64,000 nt of DNA, taken from assembly GCA_963702595.1 (NCBI GenBank), contig CAVPDC010000013.1, positions 412,453 to 476,452 of the forward strand, given 5' to 3'. Positions within the stretch are counted from its first letter, which is position 1, and every line of letters starts with the position of its first letter. The notes under the pieces were generated by a model that saw nothing but the letters and a program-made list of their open reading frames with translations, searched no databases and had not been told where the DNA came from. Origin of the DNA: JALORV01 sp963702595. Lineage in GTDB: Bacteria > Pseudomonadota > Gammaproteobacteria > Burkholderiales > Burkholderiaceae_F. Shown here one piece after another: positions 47,187-56,077 of the stretch. The translations under genes and the position numbers were made by a program.

Positions 47187-48314
47187 ATGAAACCGCGCTG
47201 GACCCCTGCACGCGTCGGAGACGCGCTGCATGAGGTCGACACCCCCGCCCTGATCCTCGACCTGGATCGCTTCGAAGCCAATCTGGAACGGCTGATGCGC
47301 TCCTCCACCGTGCGGGGCATGCGCGTCCGGCCGCACGCCAAGAGCCACAAGTGCATCGAGATCGCGCGCCGCCAGATGGAAGCCGGCGCGGTCGGCATCT
47401 GCTGTCAGAAGGTGTCCGAGGCCGAAATCTTCCTGGCCGGCGGCATCGACGACGTACTCGTGACCAACGAGATTATCGGCAAGCGCAAGGTCACGGCGCT
47501 CGCGTCGCTCGCCGTGCGCTATCCGAAGGCCAAGATCGGCGTCTGCGTCGACGACGTGCGGCAGGTGCGCCAGCTCGCCACCGCGTGCCGGGCGTTGGCG
47601 GCCGAGCTCGACATCTACATAGAACTCGACGTCGGCCACGGCCGCGCCGGCGTGCCGGATACCCCGGCCGTCGTCGATCTGGCGCGCGAGATCAAGCTGC
47701 ACAAGTGTCTGCGGCTGCGCGGTTTGCAGGCGTACTACGGCTCGGCGCAGCATCGGCGCAGCGTGCGCGAGCGCCGGCAGGCGATCACGGCGGCGGCCGG
47801 GCTCGCCGGCGCTGCCCGCGACGGCCTGCTGGCCGAGGGCCTGACCTGCGACATCGTGACCGGGGGCGGAACCGGCACGTTTCCGTACGAGACCGGAAGC
47901 GGCGTGTACAACGAGGTGCAACCCGGCTCCTATGTCCTGATGGACATCGACTACGGCAAGAACGAGTTCGATCCCATCGCGCCGGCCTTCGAGCCGGCGC
48001 TCTACATCATCGCCTCGGTGATGAGCACGCGCGGAGACCGCGTAACGCTCGACGCCGGGCTCAAGGCTTTTTCGACCGACTCCGGTCCGGCCATGCCCGC
48101 GTTCGAAGGCTGGCAGGTGCGCGGCGTATCTGACGAGCACACGGTGCTGATACGGGTCGGCGGCGACGGGCCGACTCTCGCGCTTGGCGACAAGCCACTG
48201 CTGATCCCGGGCCACATCGATCCGACGATCAACCTGCACGACGTCATCGTTGTCTCACGCAACGACGTCGTCATCGATCTCTGGCCGATCGAGGCCCGCG
48301 GCGCGCTGTTCTGA
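47187..48314 (+). CDS. D-threonine aldolase / DSD1-family PLP enzyme
   Basis: 375 residues from ATG 47187. Fold-type III (alanine-racemase-like) PLP barrel: VDTPALILDLDRFEANL, the PLP lysine K52 in RPHAKSHKC, IELDVGHGRAGV, TGGGTGTFPYE and the C-terminal metal-binding PGHIDPTINLHD with the expected His and Asp. Family activities include D-threonine aldolase, D-3-hydroxyaspartate aldolase and D-serine dehydratase; the sequence does not separate them for certain. Divergent from dcd across ~107 bp. Confidence 0.88.
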   Translation: MKPRWTPARVGDALHEVDTPALILDLDRFEANLERLMRSSTVRGMRVRPHAKSHKCIEIARRQMEAGAVGICCQKVSEAEIFLAGGIDDVLVTNEIIGKRKVTALASLAVRYPKAKIGVCVDDVRQVRQLATACRALAAELDIYIELDVGHGRAGVPDTPAVVDLAREIKLHKCLRLRGLQAYYGSAQHRRSVRERRQAITAAAGLAGAARDGLLAEGLTCDIVTGGGTGTFPYETGSGVYNEVQPGSYVLMDIDYGKNEFDPIAPAFEPALYIIASVMSTRGDRVTLDAGLKAFSTDSGPAMPAFEGWQVRGVSDEHTVLIRVGGDGPTLALGDKPLLIPGHIDPTINLHDVIVVSRNDVVIDLWPIEARGALF

Positions 48315-48429
48315 GGCTGCCACGGGAGTTCCGGCACGCGCCGCCACGCGCCACGTGACGTTCGTGCCGCAGGTGGCTAAGCTCGCGGGCCGATGCGCAA
48401 CCGACCGGCGCACGCCACAGGAGACGACC

Positions 48430-49395
48430 ATGACACCACTGCACCGCGCCCTCGCTGCGACGGCCCTCGCCCTCAGCGCCTTTGCCGCCGGCGCCCAGAC
48501 CTGGCCCGACAAAACCGTCAAGCTGATTGCCGTCTTCCCGCCGGGCGGCTCGGTCGACCAGGTCGCACGGGTCCTGGCGCAGCAGTTGACGAAGCAACTG
48601 GGACAGAGCGTCTTCGTCGAAAACATTGGCGGCGCCTCGGGCTCGATCGGTACGGCGGCCGTCGCCAAGGCCGCGCCGGACGGCACCACTTTCGGCGTCG
48701 TGTTCGACACCCACGGTACCAACCCGAGCTTGATTCCGAACATCTCCTTCGACACGATGAAGGGGCTGGAACACGTGACTCTGATTGGGACCTCGCCGAT
48801 GGCGTTGGTGGCGTCGAGCAAGTCGAAGTACGTGAAGTTCGCCGACGTCAACGCCGATGCGCGCAGCATCAAGGGCATAACGATCGGCTCGATCGGCACC
48901 GGCAGCCTCGGCCACCTGGCGATGATCCAGGCCGGCAAGCAGGACGGCTGGTCCTGGACCCACATCCCGTACCGCGGCGGCGGCCCGCTGATGAACGACG
49001 TCGTCGCCGGCCACACTCCGATCGGCATCGGCACCGTGTTCCTGGTGCTGCCGCACGTCAAGGCCGGAACCGTGCGGCCGATGGCCGTCACCGGGGCGAA
49101 GCGTCACCCGAGCCTGCCGGATACGCCGACTCTGGCCGAGACCGGCATCAGGAACTTCGAGGCGCTGGCCTACTGGGGTGTCATCGCCCCGGCGAAGACG
49201 CCACCGGCGATTGTCGATCGCATGAATGCCGAAGTGCAGAAGGCGCTAAAGGACCCGGCGGTCGCCGAGCGCCTCAGCGCGCAGGGCATGGCGATCACCG
49301 GCCAGGGTCCGGCCGAGTTCAAGGCCTTCATGCAGAAGGAAATCGACCGCTGGAGCAAGGTTGTAAAGGAAAACGGAATTTCGGCAGGGTCGTGA
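48430..49395 (+). CDS. Bug/TctC-type tricarboxylate transporter substrate-binding protein
   Basis: 321 residues from ATG 48430 (ribosome site caggag). Signal peptide LAATALALSAFAAGA followed by the family opening WPDKTVKLIAVFPPGGSVDQVARVLAQQL, the ligand-loop GGASGSIGTAAVAKAAPDG and ADVNADARSIKG. Bug proteins are periplasmic solute receptors greatly expanded in Burkholderiales, often as orphans. No TctA/TctB membrane genes lie nearby. Confidence 0.92.
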   Translation: MTPLHRALAATALALSAFAAGAQTWPDKTVKLIAVFPPGGSVDQVARVLAQQLTKQLGQSVFVENIGGASGSIGTAAVAKAAPDGTTFGVVFDTHGTNPSLIPNISFDTMKGLEHVTLIGTSPMALVASSKSKYVKFADVNADARSIKGITIGSIGTGSLGHLAMIQAGKQDGWSWTHIPYRGGGPLMNDVVAGHTPIGIGTVFLVLPHVKAGTVRPMAVTGAKRHPSLPDTPTLAETGIRNFEALAYWGVIAPAKTPPAIVDRMNAEVQKALKDPAVAERLSAQGMAITGQGPAEFKAFMQKEIDRWSKVVKENGISAGS

Positions 49396-49405
49396 CGAGC
49401 GGGCG

Positions 49406-50383
49406 TCAGTCGACGACGCCCACGCTCTCGACGTTGCGCGCGGGATCGCCACGGCGCGCGAACTGCGCGATCGCGACACCGATCAGCGTGACCGCGGCGC
49501 CGAGCAGCTTGATCGCGCCGTAGCCCTCGCCGGTCACCCACCAGGCGACCAGTCCGGCGACGGGCGGCATCAGGTACATCAGCGGCGCCGTTCGTGCCAC
49601 GCCGCGCACAGCGTTGACCCAGCCCCAGACGATCCACCCCGCGAACGCAGATAGCACGATGGCCCAGAGCAGCCCGGCCCAGATCGCGAGCGGCACACTC
49701 GCCCAGTCGACCTTCAAACCGGCGGGCAGGCTGAGCAGCAGCACGGGCACGGCTCCGAGCAACGTGGCGTAGGCCATCACGACTACGCCACCGTGCCTCT
49801 CGATCAGGGGCTTTGCAGCCACCGTGTAAGCGGAAAAGAAGAACGCGGCGACCAGCAGCACGAGATCTCCGCCGCTCGCGCGCCACTGCTCTCCGAGCAG
49901 CTTGTCCGAGAGGAAAATCAGCACGCCGACACAGGCAACCGCCACGCCTCCGATCTGCGCACGACTCAGTCGCTCGACGCCGAGCCAGCGCAACAGCAGC
50001 AGCGTGAACACCGGGCCACAGGCCAGGATCAGTGAACTCGAAAACGCCGTCGACCAGTCGATGCCGAACGTCACGAGCCCCACATGCATCAGGTGGCCGA
50101 GCAGTCCCAGCCGTAGCAGTGCCCACCACTCGGCACGCGGCAAGCGCGGCCAGGCGATGCCGAAGCGCTGCCACAGCAGTGCCACCGCGCACACCGGCAT
50201 GATCAGGTACCGCACGAACAGGAACCCTCCCGGCGTCACCGCGGTGAACACCGCCTTCTGCACGCTGAAGTTGATGCCCCAGACGAGGATCAGCGCAAAT
50301 GCAAGCAGCAGTGCGGCGCGCTGCTGCGAGATCGCTCGGGAGACAGCGGTGCCGGCGGGCGCACCCTGATCGGATTGATTCAT
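49406..50383 (-). CDS. EamA/DMT-superfamily transporter
   Basis: 325 residues with ten predicted membrane segments in two EamA halves (LLLAFALILVWGINFSVQKAVF at the start; IVLSAFAGWIVWGWVNAVRG in the second half). Stop is 10 bp from the convergent Bug gene end. Substrate unknown. It is divergent from the lipid operon at 50578. Confidence 0.87.
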   Translation of the reverse strand: MNQSDQGAPAGTAVSRAISQQRAALLLAFALILVWGINFSVQKAVFTAVTPGGFLFVRYLIMPVCAVALLWQRFGIAWPRLPRAEWWALLRLGLLGHLMHVGLVTFGIDWSTAFSSSLILACGPVFTLLLLRWLGVERLSRAQIGGVAVACVGVLIFLSDKLLGEQWRASGGDLVLLVAAFFFSAYTVAAKPLIERHGGVVVMAYATLLGAVPVLLLSLPAGLKVDWASVPLAIWAGLLWAIVLSAFAGWIVWGWVNAVRGVARTAPLMYLMPPVAGLVAWWVTGEGYGAIKLLGAAVTLIGVAIAQFARRGDPARNVESVGVVD

Positions 50384-50577
50384 TCGGGTAAGTTCAGGCC
50401 TGCGCGGCGGCTTCAGTCGGATGCAATGCGGTCATCGAGCGTTCCTTCCAATTGCGTCGGCAGAGATTGGAGCGCGCAAAACGTCCGGGTGTCAAAGCAA
50501 TACAATTGCGCCCGCGCGCCTGAGCGCCACGCCTGCACGCCAAATTGCCACCCTAGCGAACTTCGCGCCCGCTTTCC

Positions 50578-51363
50578 ATGTCCACGACCTCCGCGCCGAA
50601 TCCAGGAGCCACCTTGCCGCTGGCCGGCAAGACTGCGCTCGTGACCGGAGCCGCACGCGGCATCGGGCGCGCGATCGCGCGCAAGCTGGCCCACGCTGGC
50701 TGCGATGTCATCGTCAACTATTACAACAGCCATGAAGAGGCCGAGGCTCTGTGCGCTGAGTTTCGCGGGCTCGGCCGCCGCGCCGTCGCGCTCAAGGCCA
50801 GCGTTGGCCTGCCGGACAGCGTCGACGAGATGTTCGCTGAGATTCCCAAGCACTTCGGCCAGCTCGACATTGTCATCAGCAACGCCGCCAGCGGCGTGCT
50901 AAAGCCGGCAATGGACATGACGCTCAAGCACTGGCGCTGGTGCATGGAAACCAACGCCTTTGCGCTCAACCTGCTGGCACAGCGCGCGCTGCCGCTCATG
51001 AAGGAAGGCGGCCGCATCATCGCGATGTCGAGCCTCGGCTCGGTGCGCGCGATGCCCAATTACGCGTTCATCGGCGCCTCGAAGGCGGCACTCGAATCGC
51101 TGGTGCGGTCGCTTGCGCAGGAACTCGGGCCGCGCGGTGTCCGCGTTAATGCCGTCAGCGCCGGCGTGGTCGAGACGGATGCACTCTCGTATTTCCCGAA
51201 CCGCGAGGAACTGCTCGCCTCGTTCAGGGCGCGCACGCCGGCCGGGCCGGTACTCACCCCCGAGGATGTTGCGGGGGCCGTTTACCTGCTGTGCCTGCCG
51301 GAAGCCGCCATGATCAACGGCCATACGCTGTTCGTCGACGGCGGTTTCGCCATTTCGGGCTGA
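50578..51363 (+). CDS. Enoyl-ACP reductase III-like SDR (FabL type)
   Basis: 261 residues. NAD(P) motif TGAARGIGRAIARKL; catalytic region SSLGSVRAMPNYAFIGASKAALESL with the Y-x6-K spacing. From memory it follows Bacillus subtilis FabL closely in diagnostic stretches: NAASGVLKPAMDMTLKHWRWCM, SSLGSVR, and TDALSYFPNREELL with TPAG. FabL reduces enoyl-ACP in fatty acid elongation. As first gene of a run with FabG, ACP, dehydratase and ketosynthases it would supply the final reduction, implying saturated products. Plain FabG is the alternative, but the diagnostic stretches favour FabL. Confidence 0.82.
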   Translation: MSTTSAPNPGATLPLAGKTALVTGAARGIGRAIARKLAHAGCDVIVNYYNSHEEAEALCAEFRGLGRRAVALKASVGLPDSVDEMFAEIPKHFGQLDIVISNAASGVLKPAMDMTLKHWRWCMETNAFALNLLAQRALPLMKEGGRIIAMSSLGSVRAMPNYAFIGASKAALESLVRSLAQELGPRGVRVNAVSAGVVETDALSYFPNREELLASFRARTPAGPVLTPEDVAGAVYLLCLPEAAMINGHTLFVDGGFAISG

Positions 51364-51368
51364 ACAGG

Positions 51369-52139
51369 ATGACAGGCATGCCGGCACCCGACTCCGGACT
51401 CGCCGGGAAAGTCGCGCTCGTCACCGGCGGCGGCCGCGGCATCGGCCGCGCCATCGTCGAACGGCTCGCGGGCGATGGGGTCGACGTCGTCTTCTTCTAC
51501 CGCGGCAACGCCGAGGCCGCACGCGAAGTCGTCAACGCTGTGACGGCGGCTCGCGGCAAGGCCGAGGCGATGCAGGTCGACATCGCGGATGCCGCAGCGG
51601 TCGCGGCGGCCGTCGAGCAGGTCGTCGCCAGCCGCGGACGCATCGACGTGCTGGTCAACAACGCCGGCGTCGTGCGCGACAACCTGCTGGCGCTGTTGAG
51701 CGACGACGACATCCGCACGGTACTGGATACGAACATCGGCGGCGTCTTCAATGTCACGCGCGCCGTGGTGCCGCACATGATCTCCAAGCGCTCGGGCCGC
51801 ATCGTCAACCTCAGTTCGGTGGCGGGTGAAAAGGGCGGCCGCGGCCAGTCCAACTACGCCGCGAGCAAGGGCGCCATCAACGCGTTCACCCGTGCCATGG
51901 CGGTGGAGCTGGCCTCGCGCAAGATCACGGTAAACTGCGTCGCACCCGGCGTCATCGAAACCGAGATGTCGCAGCAAGTACGCGACCTGGCAGGCGACGA
52001 GGTCAAGGCACGCATCCTCCTGCGCCGCTACGGGCAGGCGCAAGACGTGGCCCATGCCGTCTGGTTTCTGGCGTCGCGCTTCGCCGATTACATCACCGGT
52101 GAAGTGCTGCACGTCGATGGCGGCTTCAAGATGGAGTGA
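51369..52139 (+). CDS. 3-oxoacyl-ACP reductase, FabG type
   Basis: 256 residues from ATG 51369; ATG 51378 is possible and has agga at better spacing. Motifs: TGGGRGIGRAIVERL, NNAGVVRDNLLALL, the catalytic Ser-Tyr-Lys in NLSSVAGEKGGRGQSNYAASKGAINAFTRA, and ITVNCVAPGVIETEM. It reduces 3-oxoacyl-ACP with NADPH. Starts 5 bp after the FabL-like gene and ends 4 bp before the ACP gene. Confidence 0.9.
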   Translation: MTGMPAPDSGLAGKVALVTGGGRGIGRAIVERLAGDGVDVVFFYRGNAEAAREVVNAVTAARGKAEAMQVDIADAAAVAAAVEQVVASRGRIDVLVNNAGVVRDNLLALLSDDDIRTVLDTNIGGVFNVTRAVVPHMISKRSGRIVNLSSVAGEKGGRGQSNYAASKGAINAFTRAMAVELASRKITVNCVAPGVIETEMSQQVRDLAGDEVKARILLRRYGQAQDVAHAVWFLASRFADYITGEVLHVDGGFKME

Positions 52140-52143
52140 GGGA

Positions 52144-52572
52144 ATGTCAGAACAGGCAATCAGCCAGCAAGAGATCGATGCCGTCTTTCCGAAGGTGGCG
52201 CAGATCATCGCCGATGCACTCGGCTGCGACGTCGACGACGTCAAACCGAAGGTTCCACTGATCGAAGGTCTCGACGCGGAGTCGATCGACTTCCTCGACC
52301 TCGTGTTCCGGCTCGAGCGAGGCTTCGGCGTGAAGATCCCGCGCGGAAAGATCGTCGAGGATGCACGTGGCCCGCTGCCGGAAGCGGAGTTCGAGAACAA
52401 GGGCATCGTGACGGATGCCGGCCTTGCGCGCCTGAAGGAATTCCTGACCGAAGTCCCGGCAGAGCGCTTCAAGACTCCCCTGAAGGCCGCGGAAGTGCCG
52501 CGCCTGTTCACGCCGGAGACCTTCTGCAAGGTCGTCATCCGCGCGCAACGGGCGGCGCAGGCCACGGCCTGA
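52144..52572 (+). CDS. Dedicated acyl carrier protein, AcpXL-like
   Basis: 142 residues, longer than housekeeping ACP (~78). The phosphopantetheine serine is S47 in LDAESIDFLDLVFRLERGFG. The stretch DFLDLVFRLERGFGVKIP resembles rhizobial AcpXL, which carries very long acyl chains for lipid A. The extra C-terminal ~60 residues (GIVTDAGLARLKEFLTEVPAERFKTP) have no equivalent in AcpP. The operon also encodes its own holo-ACP synthase domain, so this ACP is likely modified by a dedicated enzyme. Confidence 0.85.
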   Translation: MSEQAISQQEIDAVFPKVAQIIADALGCDVDDVKPKVPLIEGLDAESIDFLDLVFRLERGFGVKIPRGKIVEDARGPLPEAEFENKGIVTDAGLARLKEFLTEVPAERFKTPLKAAEVPRLFTPETFCKVVIRAQRAAQATA

Positions 52573-52614
52573 TCCGGTCCGCCTTCGCCCCCAGCGTCCG
52601 AGTCGTAGCCGAAC

Positions 52615-53466
52615 ATGAGCGAGCGCTTTCGCGCCTTCACGTTCGTCGACCGCATCACGTTCAACGCCGACGGGCACATCGAGGGTCACTACGCCGTGCC
52701 CGCGACCGCAACACGCTTTCCGGCCTCGCTGATGGCCGAAGCCGTTGGGCAACTCGCCGCCTGGTCGGCCATGGCCCGACTCGACTTCGCCTTCCGGCCA
52801 GTAGCCGGCCTCGCCGCTGAAACGCGCTACCGCCGCATCGCCGGGCCGGGCCAGTCGCTGAAGCTCGAGGCCGACATCGCGCGCTGCGATCCGGACGCAG
52901 TGGCCTACAGCGGACGCGCGTTGCTCGACGGCCGCGTGGCGCTGGAACTGATCGACTGCGTAGGCCCGATGCTGCCGATGGAGGAGTTCGATGCAACCGA
53001 CGCGGTGCGCGCCGACTTCGACACGCTGCGAACGACAGGCACCGTGCCCGGGCGCTTCCAGGGCGTTCCGGCACCGCAGATTGAAGTGCGAGAGCACGCG
53101 GCCGGCGAACGCCTGCGCGCCACGCTGCAGGTGCCACCGCGCGATGGCACGCCCTACTTCGACGATCACTTTCCGCGCCGACCGGTGTTTCCGGGCACGC
53201 TGCTGCTCGATGCGCTCGCCGCGCTCGCGGTCCGGCTGGCGCGCGAAGCGTTGCCCGGACGTGGCGCGGACGCGCTGATGCCGACCCAGGTCGGCAACGT
53301 AAAGATCCGCTCCTTCACGACCCCCGGAACGACGCTCGAACTCGAAATCGACCTGCTGGAGGCGAGTGCAGACCGTGCCCGCCTGAAGCTGGGGGCGCGC
53401 AACGAAGGCAAGACCATCGCCACGGCGCGCATGGATGTCGGCCACCTCGAGGCGACTCAGTCATGA
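52615..53466 (+). CDS. Double-hotdog 3-hydroxyacyl-ACP dehydratase
   Basis: 283 residues, two hotdog folds in tandem. The first (~1-130) has FPASLMAEAVGQLAAWSAM. The second (~155-280) has the catalytic PYFDDHFPRRPVFPGTLLLDAL with His185 and, 14 residues later, Asp199 where FabZ has Glu (FabA uses Asp at this place). Single-domain FabZ is ~150 residues, so this is a fused form. It would dehydrate 3-hydroxyacyl-ACP. Its stop overlaps the ketosynthase start (ATGA). Confidence 0.83.
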   Translation: MSERFRAFTFVDRITFNADGHIEGHYAVPATATRFPASLMAEAVGQLAAWSAMARLDFAFRPVAGLAAETRYRRIAGPGQSLKLEADIARCDPDAVAYSGRALLDGRVALELIDCVGPMLPMEEFDATDAVRADFDTLRTTGTVPGRFQGVPAPQIEVREHAAGERLRATLQVPPRDGTPYFDDHFPRRPVFPGTLLLDALAALAVRLAREALPGRGADALMPTQVGNVKIRSFTTPGTTLELEIDLLEASADRARLKLGARNEGKTIATARMDVGHLEATQS

Positions 53467-54785
53467 CGCGCCGTCGCGTCGCGATCACCGGGCTTGGCCT
53501 GGTCACGCCGGCCGGCAACGATGTCGAGTCGACCTGGTCGGCACTACTCGCCGCACGCAGCGGTGTGGCGCCGATCGCGAGCTTCGACGCCAGCGGCTTT
53601 CCCGTCCGTATCGCGGCCGAGGTCAAGGGGCTGTCCCTCGCCGTGGTGGAACAGGCCGTCGGTGATCGCAAGCTGCTGAAACTCGCCAACCGTTCGCACC
53701 GCTTTGCTCTCGTCGCAGCGGCGCAGGCTTTTGCGGATGCCGGCATTCGGCCCACGCCGGAAACGGCCGCGCGCTGGGGCTGTGTGGTCGGCACCGGCAT
53801 GATGGGCGTGACGTATGACGAACTCGTGGAGGTGCAGCGTGATGCGGCACCGGACGGCGAGTTGCAGCCGGAGCGCCTGCTCGACGCGCGCGGGTCGGCC
53901 GCCGACCCGCTGACCTTCTGCCGCAGCCAGTCCAGCGCGGGCGCCGCACTGCTGATGCGCGTGTTCGGCATGCGCGGCTACGCGAGTTCGGTCCACACGG
54001 CCTGCGCATCCGGCGGCCAGGCGGTCGGCACGGCGCTGAAGCTGATCCGGCGCGGCGTAGCCGATCGCGTGCTCGCCGGCGGCTTTGACTCCATGATCAG
54101 CCCGGTCGGACTGGCCGGCTTCTGCCTGTTGAACGCGGTCTCGCCGGACAACGACACGCCTGAGCGTGCCAGCCGGCCGTTCGACGCATCACGCAACGGC
54201 TTTGTGCTCGGCGAGGGCGCCGGCTTCCTGGTACTCGAGGAATGGGAAGCGGCACGCCGTCGTGGAGCACGCATCTATGCCGAACTGGCCGGCGACGGCA
54301 ACTCGCTCTCGAGTTATCGCATCACCGATTCGCACCCGTCCGGCGACGGGCCCATCCAGGCGATGCGGCAGGCCATCGCCGACGCTGGCGCTGCGCTCGA
54401 CGACATCGACTACCTGAACGCGCATGGCACCTCGACGCCGATGAACGATCGCAGCGAATGCGCCGCGGTGCGGGCGGTGTTCGAACCCGACTGGCACAAG
54501 GTCGCCGTCAGTTCGACCAAGAGTGTCATGGGCCACCTGATCGCCGCCGCCGGGGCGGTCGAGGCGGCTGTGTGTGCGCTGGCGATTCACCACAGCACGC
54601 TGCCGGTAAACGCCAACCTGCGCGAACTCGATCCGGACTGCGATGTCGACATAGTGCGCGACGCGCCGCGCGCCCGGCGTGTCCGCGTGGCGCTGTCGAA
54701 CTCGCTCGGCTTTGGTGGCTCGAACAGCTGTCTCGCGTTTCGTCACCCGGACGACGCGGACGCGCTGGTCGCGCGCAGCCGTTGA
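53463..54785 (+). CDS. 3-oxoacyl-ACP synthase II-like (FabF type)
   Basis: 440 residues. Complete Cys-His-His triad: Cys181 in VHTACASGGQAVG, His in NAHGTSTPMND, His in STKSVMGHLIAAAGAVE. Opens MTRRRVAITGLGLVTPAGND and ends with NSLGFGGSNSCLAF. It condenses malonyl-ACP with acyl-ACP. Immediately followed by a ketosynthase paralogue that lacks the nucleophilic Cys, so the two may form a heterodimer in which this subunit is catalytic. Confidence 0.92.
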   Translation: MTRRRVAITGLGLVTPAGNDVESTWSALLAARSGVAPIASFDASGFPVRIAAEVKGLSLAVVEQAVGDRKLLKLANRSHRFALVAAAQAFADAGIRPTPETAARWGCVVGTGMMGVTYDELVEVQRDAAPDGELQPERLLDARGSAADPLTFCRSQSSAGAALLMRVFGMRGYASSVHTACASGGQAVGTALKLIRRGVADRVLAGGFDSMISPVGLAGFCLLNAVSPDNDTPERASRPFDASRNGFVLGEGAGFLVLEEWEAARRRGARIYAELAGDGNSLSSYRITDSHPSGDGPIQAMRQAIADAGAALDDIDYLNAHGTSTPMNDRSECAAVRAVFEPDWHKVAVSSTKSVMGHLIAAAGAVEAAVCALAIHHSTLPVNANLRELDPDCDVDIVRDAPRARRVRVALSNSLGFGGSNSCLAFRHPDDADALVARSR

Positions 54786-54796
54786 ACTCCAGCGCC

Positions 54797-56077
54797 ATGA
54801 AGCCGCCTCGCATCGTCATTACCGGCACCGGCGCGATCTGCGGCTCGGGCCGGTCGCCCGCCGACATCCTGGCCGCACTGGTTGCCGGGACTTCGGCGAT
54901 CGGGCCGATTCGGGAGTGGGACGCGAGCACCTGGCCGGTCGGCATTGCGGCCGAGGTCACGGATTACAACGCCAGCGCACTGACGGGTGACCGCAAGCTC
55001 CTGAAGTTCATACGGCGTAATGACGTCTTCGGTCTGTATGCAGCGGATCGCGCAATCGACGAAAGCCGCTTCGCCGACTGGCGCGCGACGCTCGATGAGA
55101 CCGCCGCCGAAAGATTTGCCGACTCCACCGGCGTGTTCGTCGGCTCGGGCGCCGGCACCTTCAGCAACCAGTACGACTACTTTCCGCTGATCGCGGCAGC
55201 CGGCGGCGACCTCAAGGCCTTCGGCCAGGAACTGTCAGCCACCGTGAATCCGATGTGGCTGCTGCGCTCCCTCCCGAACAATGTCCTGGGACATGTCGGT
55301 ATCCGGCACGGGCTCAAGGGACCGAACGCCTGCATCACGAGTCACAGCGTAAGCGGCCTGCTCGCGATTGCCGAGGCCGCCGAGTCCCTGCGTGCCGGTG
55401 AATGCAACCGGGCTGTGGCGGCCGCCCATGAAGCGACGATCGAGCCGCAGACCGTGCTGTATTACCACCATATGGGGCTGCTGACGCGCACTGCCTTGCG
55501 CCCGTTCGACGCCCGACATGATGGCAGCGTCTTAGGCGAAGGTGCCGCGGCCCTCGTCCTCGAAACCGAGGCTGCCGCGCGTGAGCGCGATGCGGCGGTG
55601 CTGGGCGAGTTCCTGGGGACCGGCAGCGGCAGCGACGGACTGGGCCTGCTGCCGGTGCGCGACGATGGCGACGGCCTGGCCCGCGCGATCGAAGCGGCGC
55701 TGGCGATGGCAAACATCCGTGCCGCCGAGGTCGGAATGATCGTCGCGCACGGCAATGGCACCGCAAACTCCGATGCTTCCGAGGCACGCGCGCTGCAGCG
55801 CGTGTTCGGTGCCGACATGCCGCCCGTCACCGCCTTCAAGTGGGCATTCGGTCATCTGCTGGCCGCCTCGGGGCTCATCGAAGCTGCCGTCGCGATCGCG
55901 GCACTGCGTGCGAACACAGTGCCGGGCATCGCAGCGCTGGACGAGCTCGACCCGGCGTGCGGTCCGCTGAATGCATCGCGCGAACACCGCACGCCTCGCA
56001 GTGACATCGCGTTGCTGCTCTCGCGCGGGTTCGGCGGCACGAATGCCGCCTGCCTGCTGCGCGCCGCCGCGTCGTGA
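54797..56077 (+). CDS. Ketosynthase-like protein with Ser in place of the catalytic Cys
   Basis: 426 residues, FabF fold (RIVITGTGAICGSGRSPADIL to RGFGGTNAACLL). At the nucleophile elbow it reads CITSHSVSGLLAIAEAA where FabF has IATACTSGVHNIGHAA, putting Ser184 (AGC at 55346-55348) in place of Cys. Both His positions remain (VAHGNGTANSD; FKWAFGHLLAASG). A Cys-less ketosynthase next to a complete one recalls the chain-length factors of type II polyketide systems and the paired FabF1XL/FabF2XL of rhizobia. It may set chain length or act as a decarboxylase. AGC and TGC differ by one base. Confidence 0.83.
   Translation: MKPPRIVITGTGAICGSGRSPADILAALVAGTSAIGPIREWDASTWPVGIAAEVTDYNASALTGDRKLLKFIRRNDVFGLYAADRAIDESRFADWRATLDETAAERFADSTGVFVGSGAGTFSNQYDYFPLIAAAGGDLKAFGQELSATVNPMWLLRSLPNNVLGHVGIRHGLKGPNACITSHSVSGLLAIAEAAESLRAGECNRAVAAAHEATIEPQTVLYYHHMGLLTRTALRPFDARHDGSVLGEGAAALVLETEAAARERDAAVLGEFLGTGSGSDGLGLLPVRDDGDGLARAIEAALAMANIRAAEVGMIVAHGNGTANSDASEARALQRVFGADMPPVTAFKWAFGHLLAASGLIEAAVAIAALRANTVPGIAALDELDPACGPLNASREHRTPRSDIALLLSRGFGGTNAACLLRAAAS

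Noticed and set aside
54242..54796. In-frame N-terminal extension of the second ketosynthase (to 611 residues)
   Set aside because: The extension lies over the first ketosynthase in another frame and has no ketosynthase features; ATG 54797 gives the normal N-terminus.
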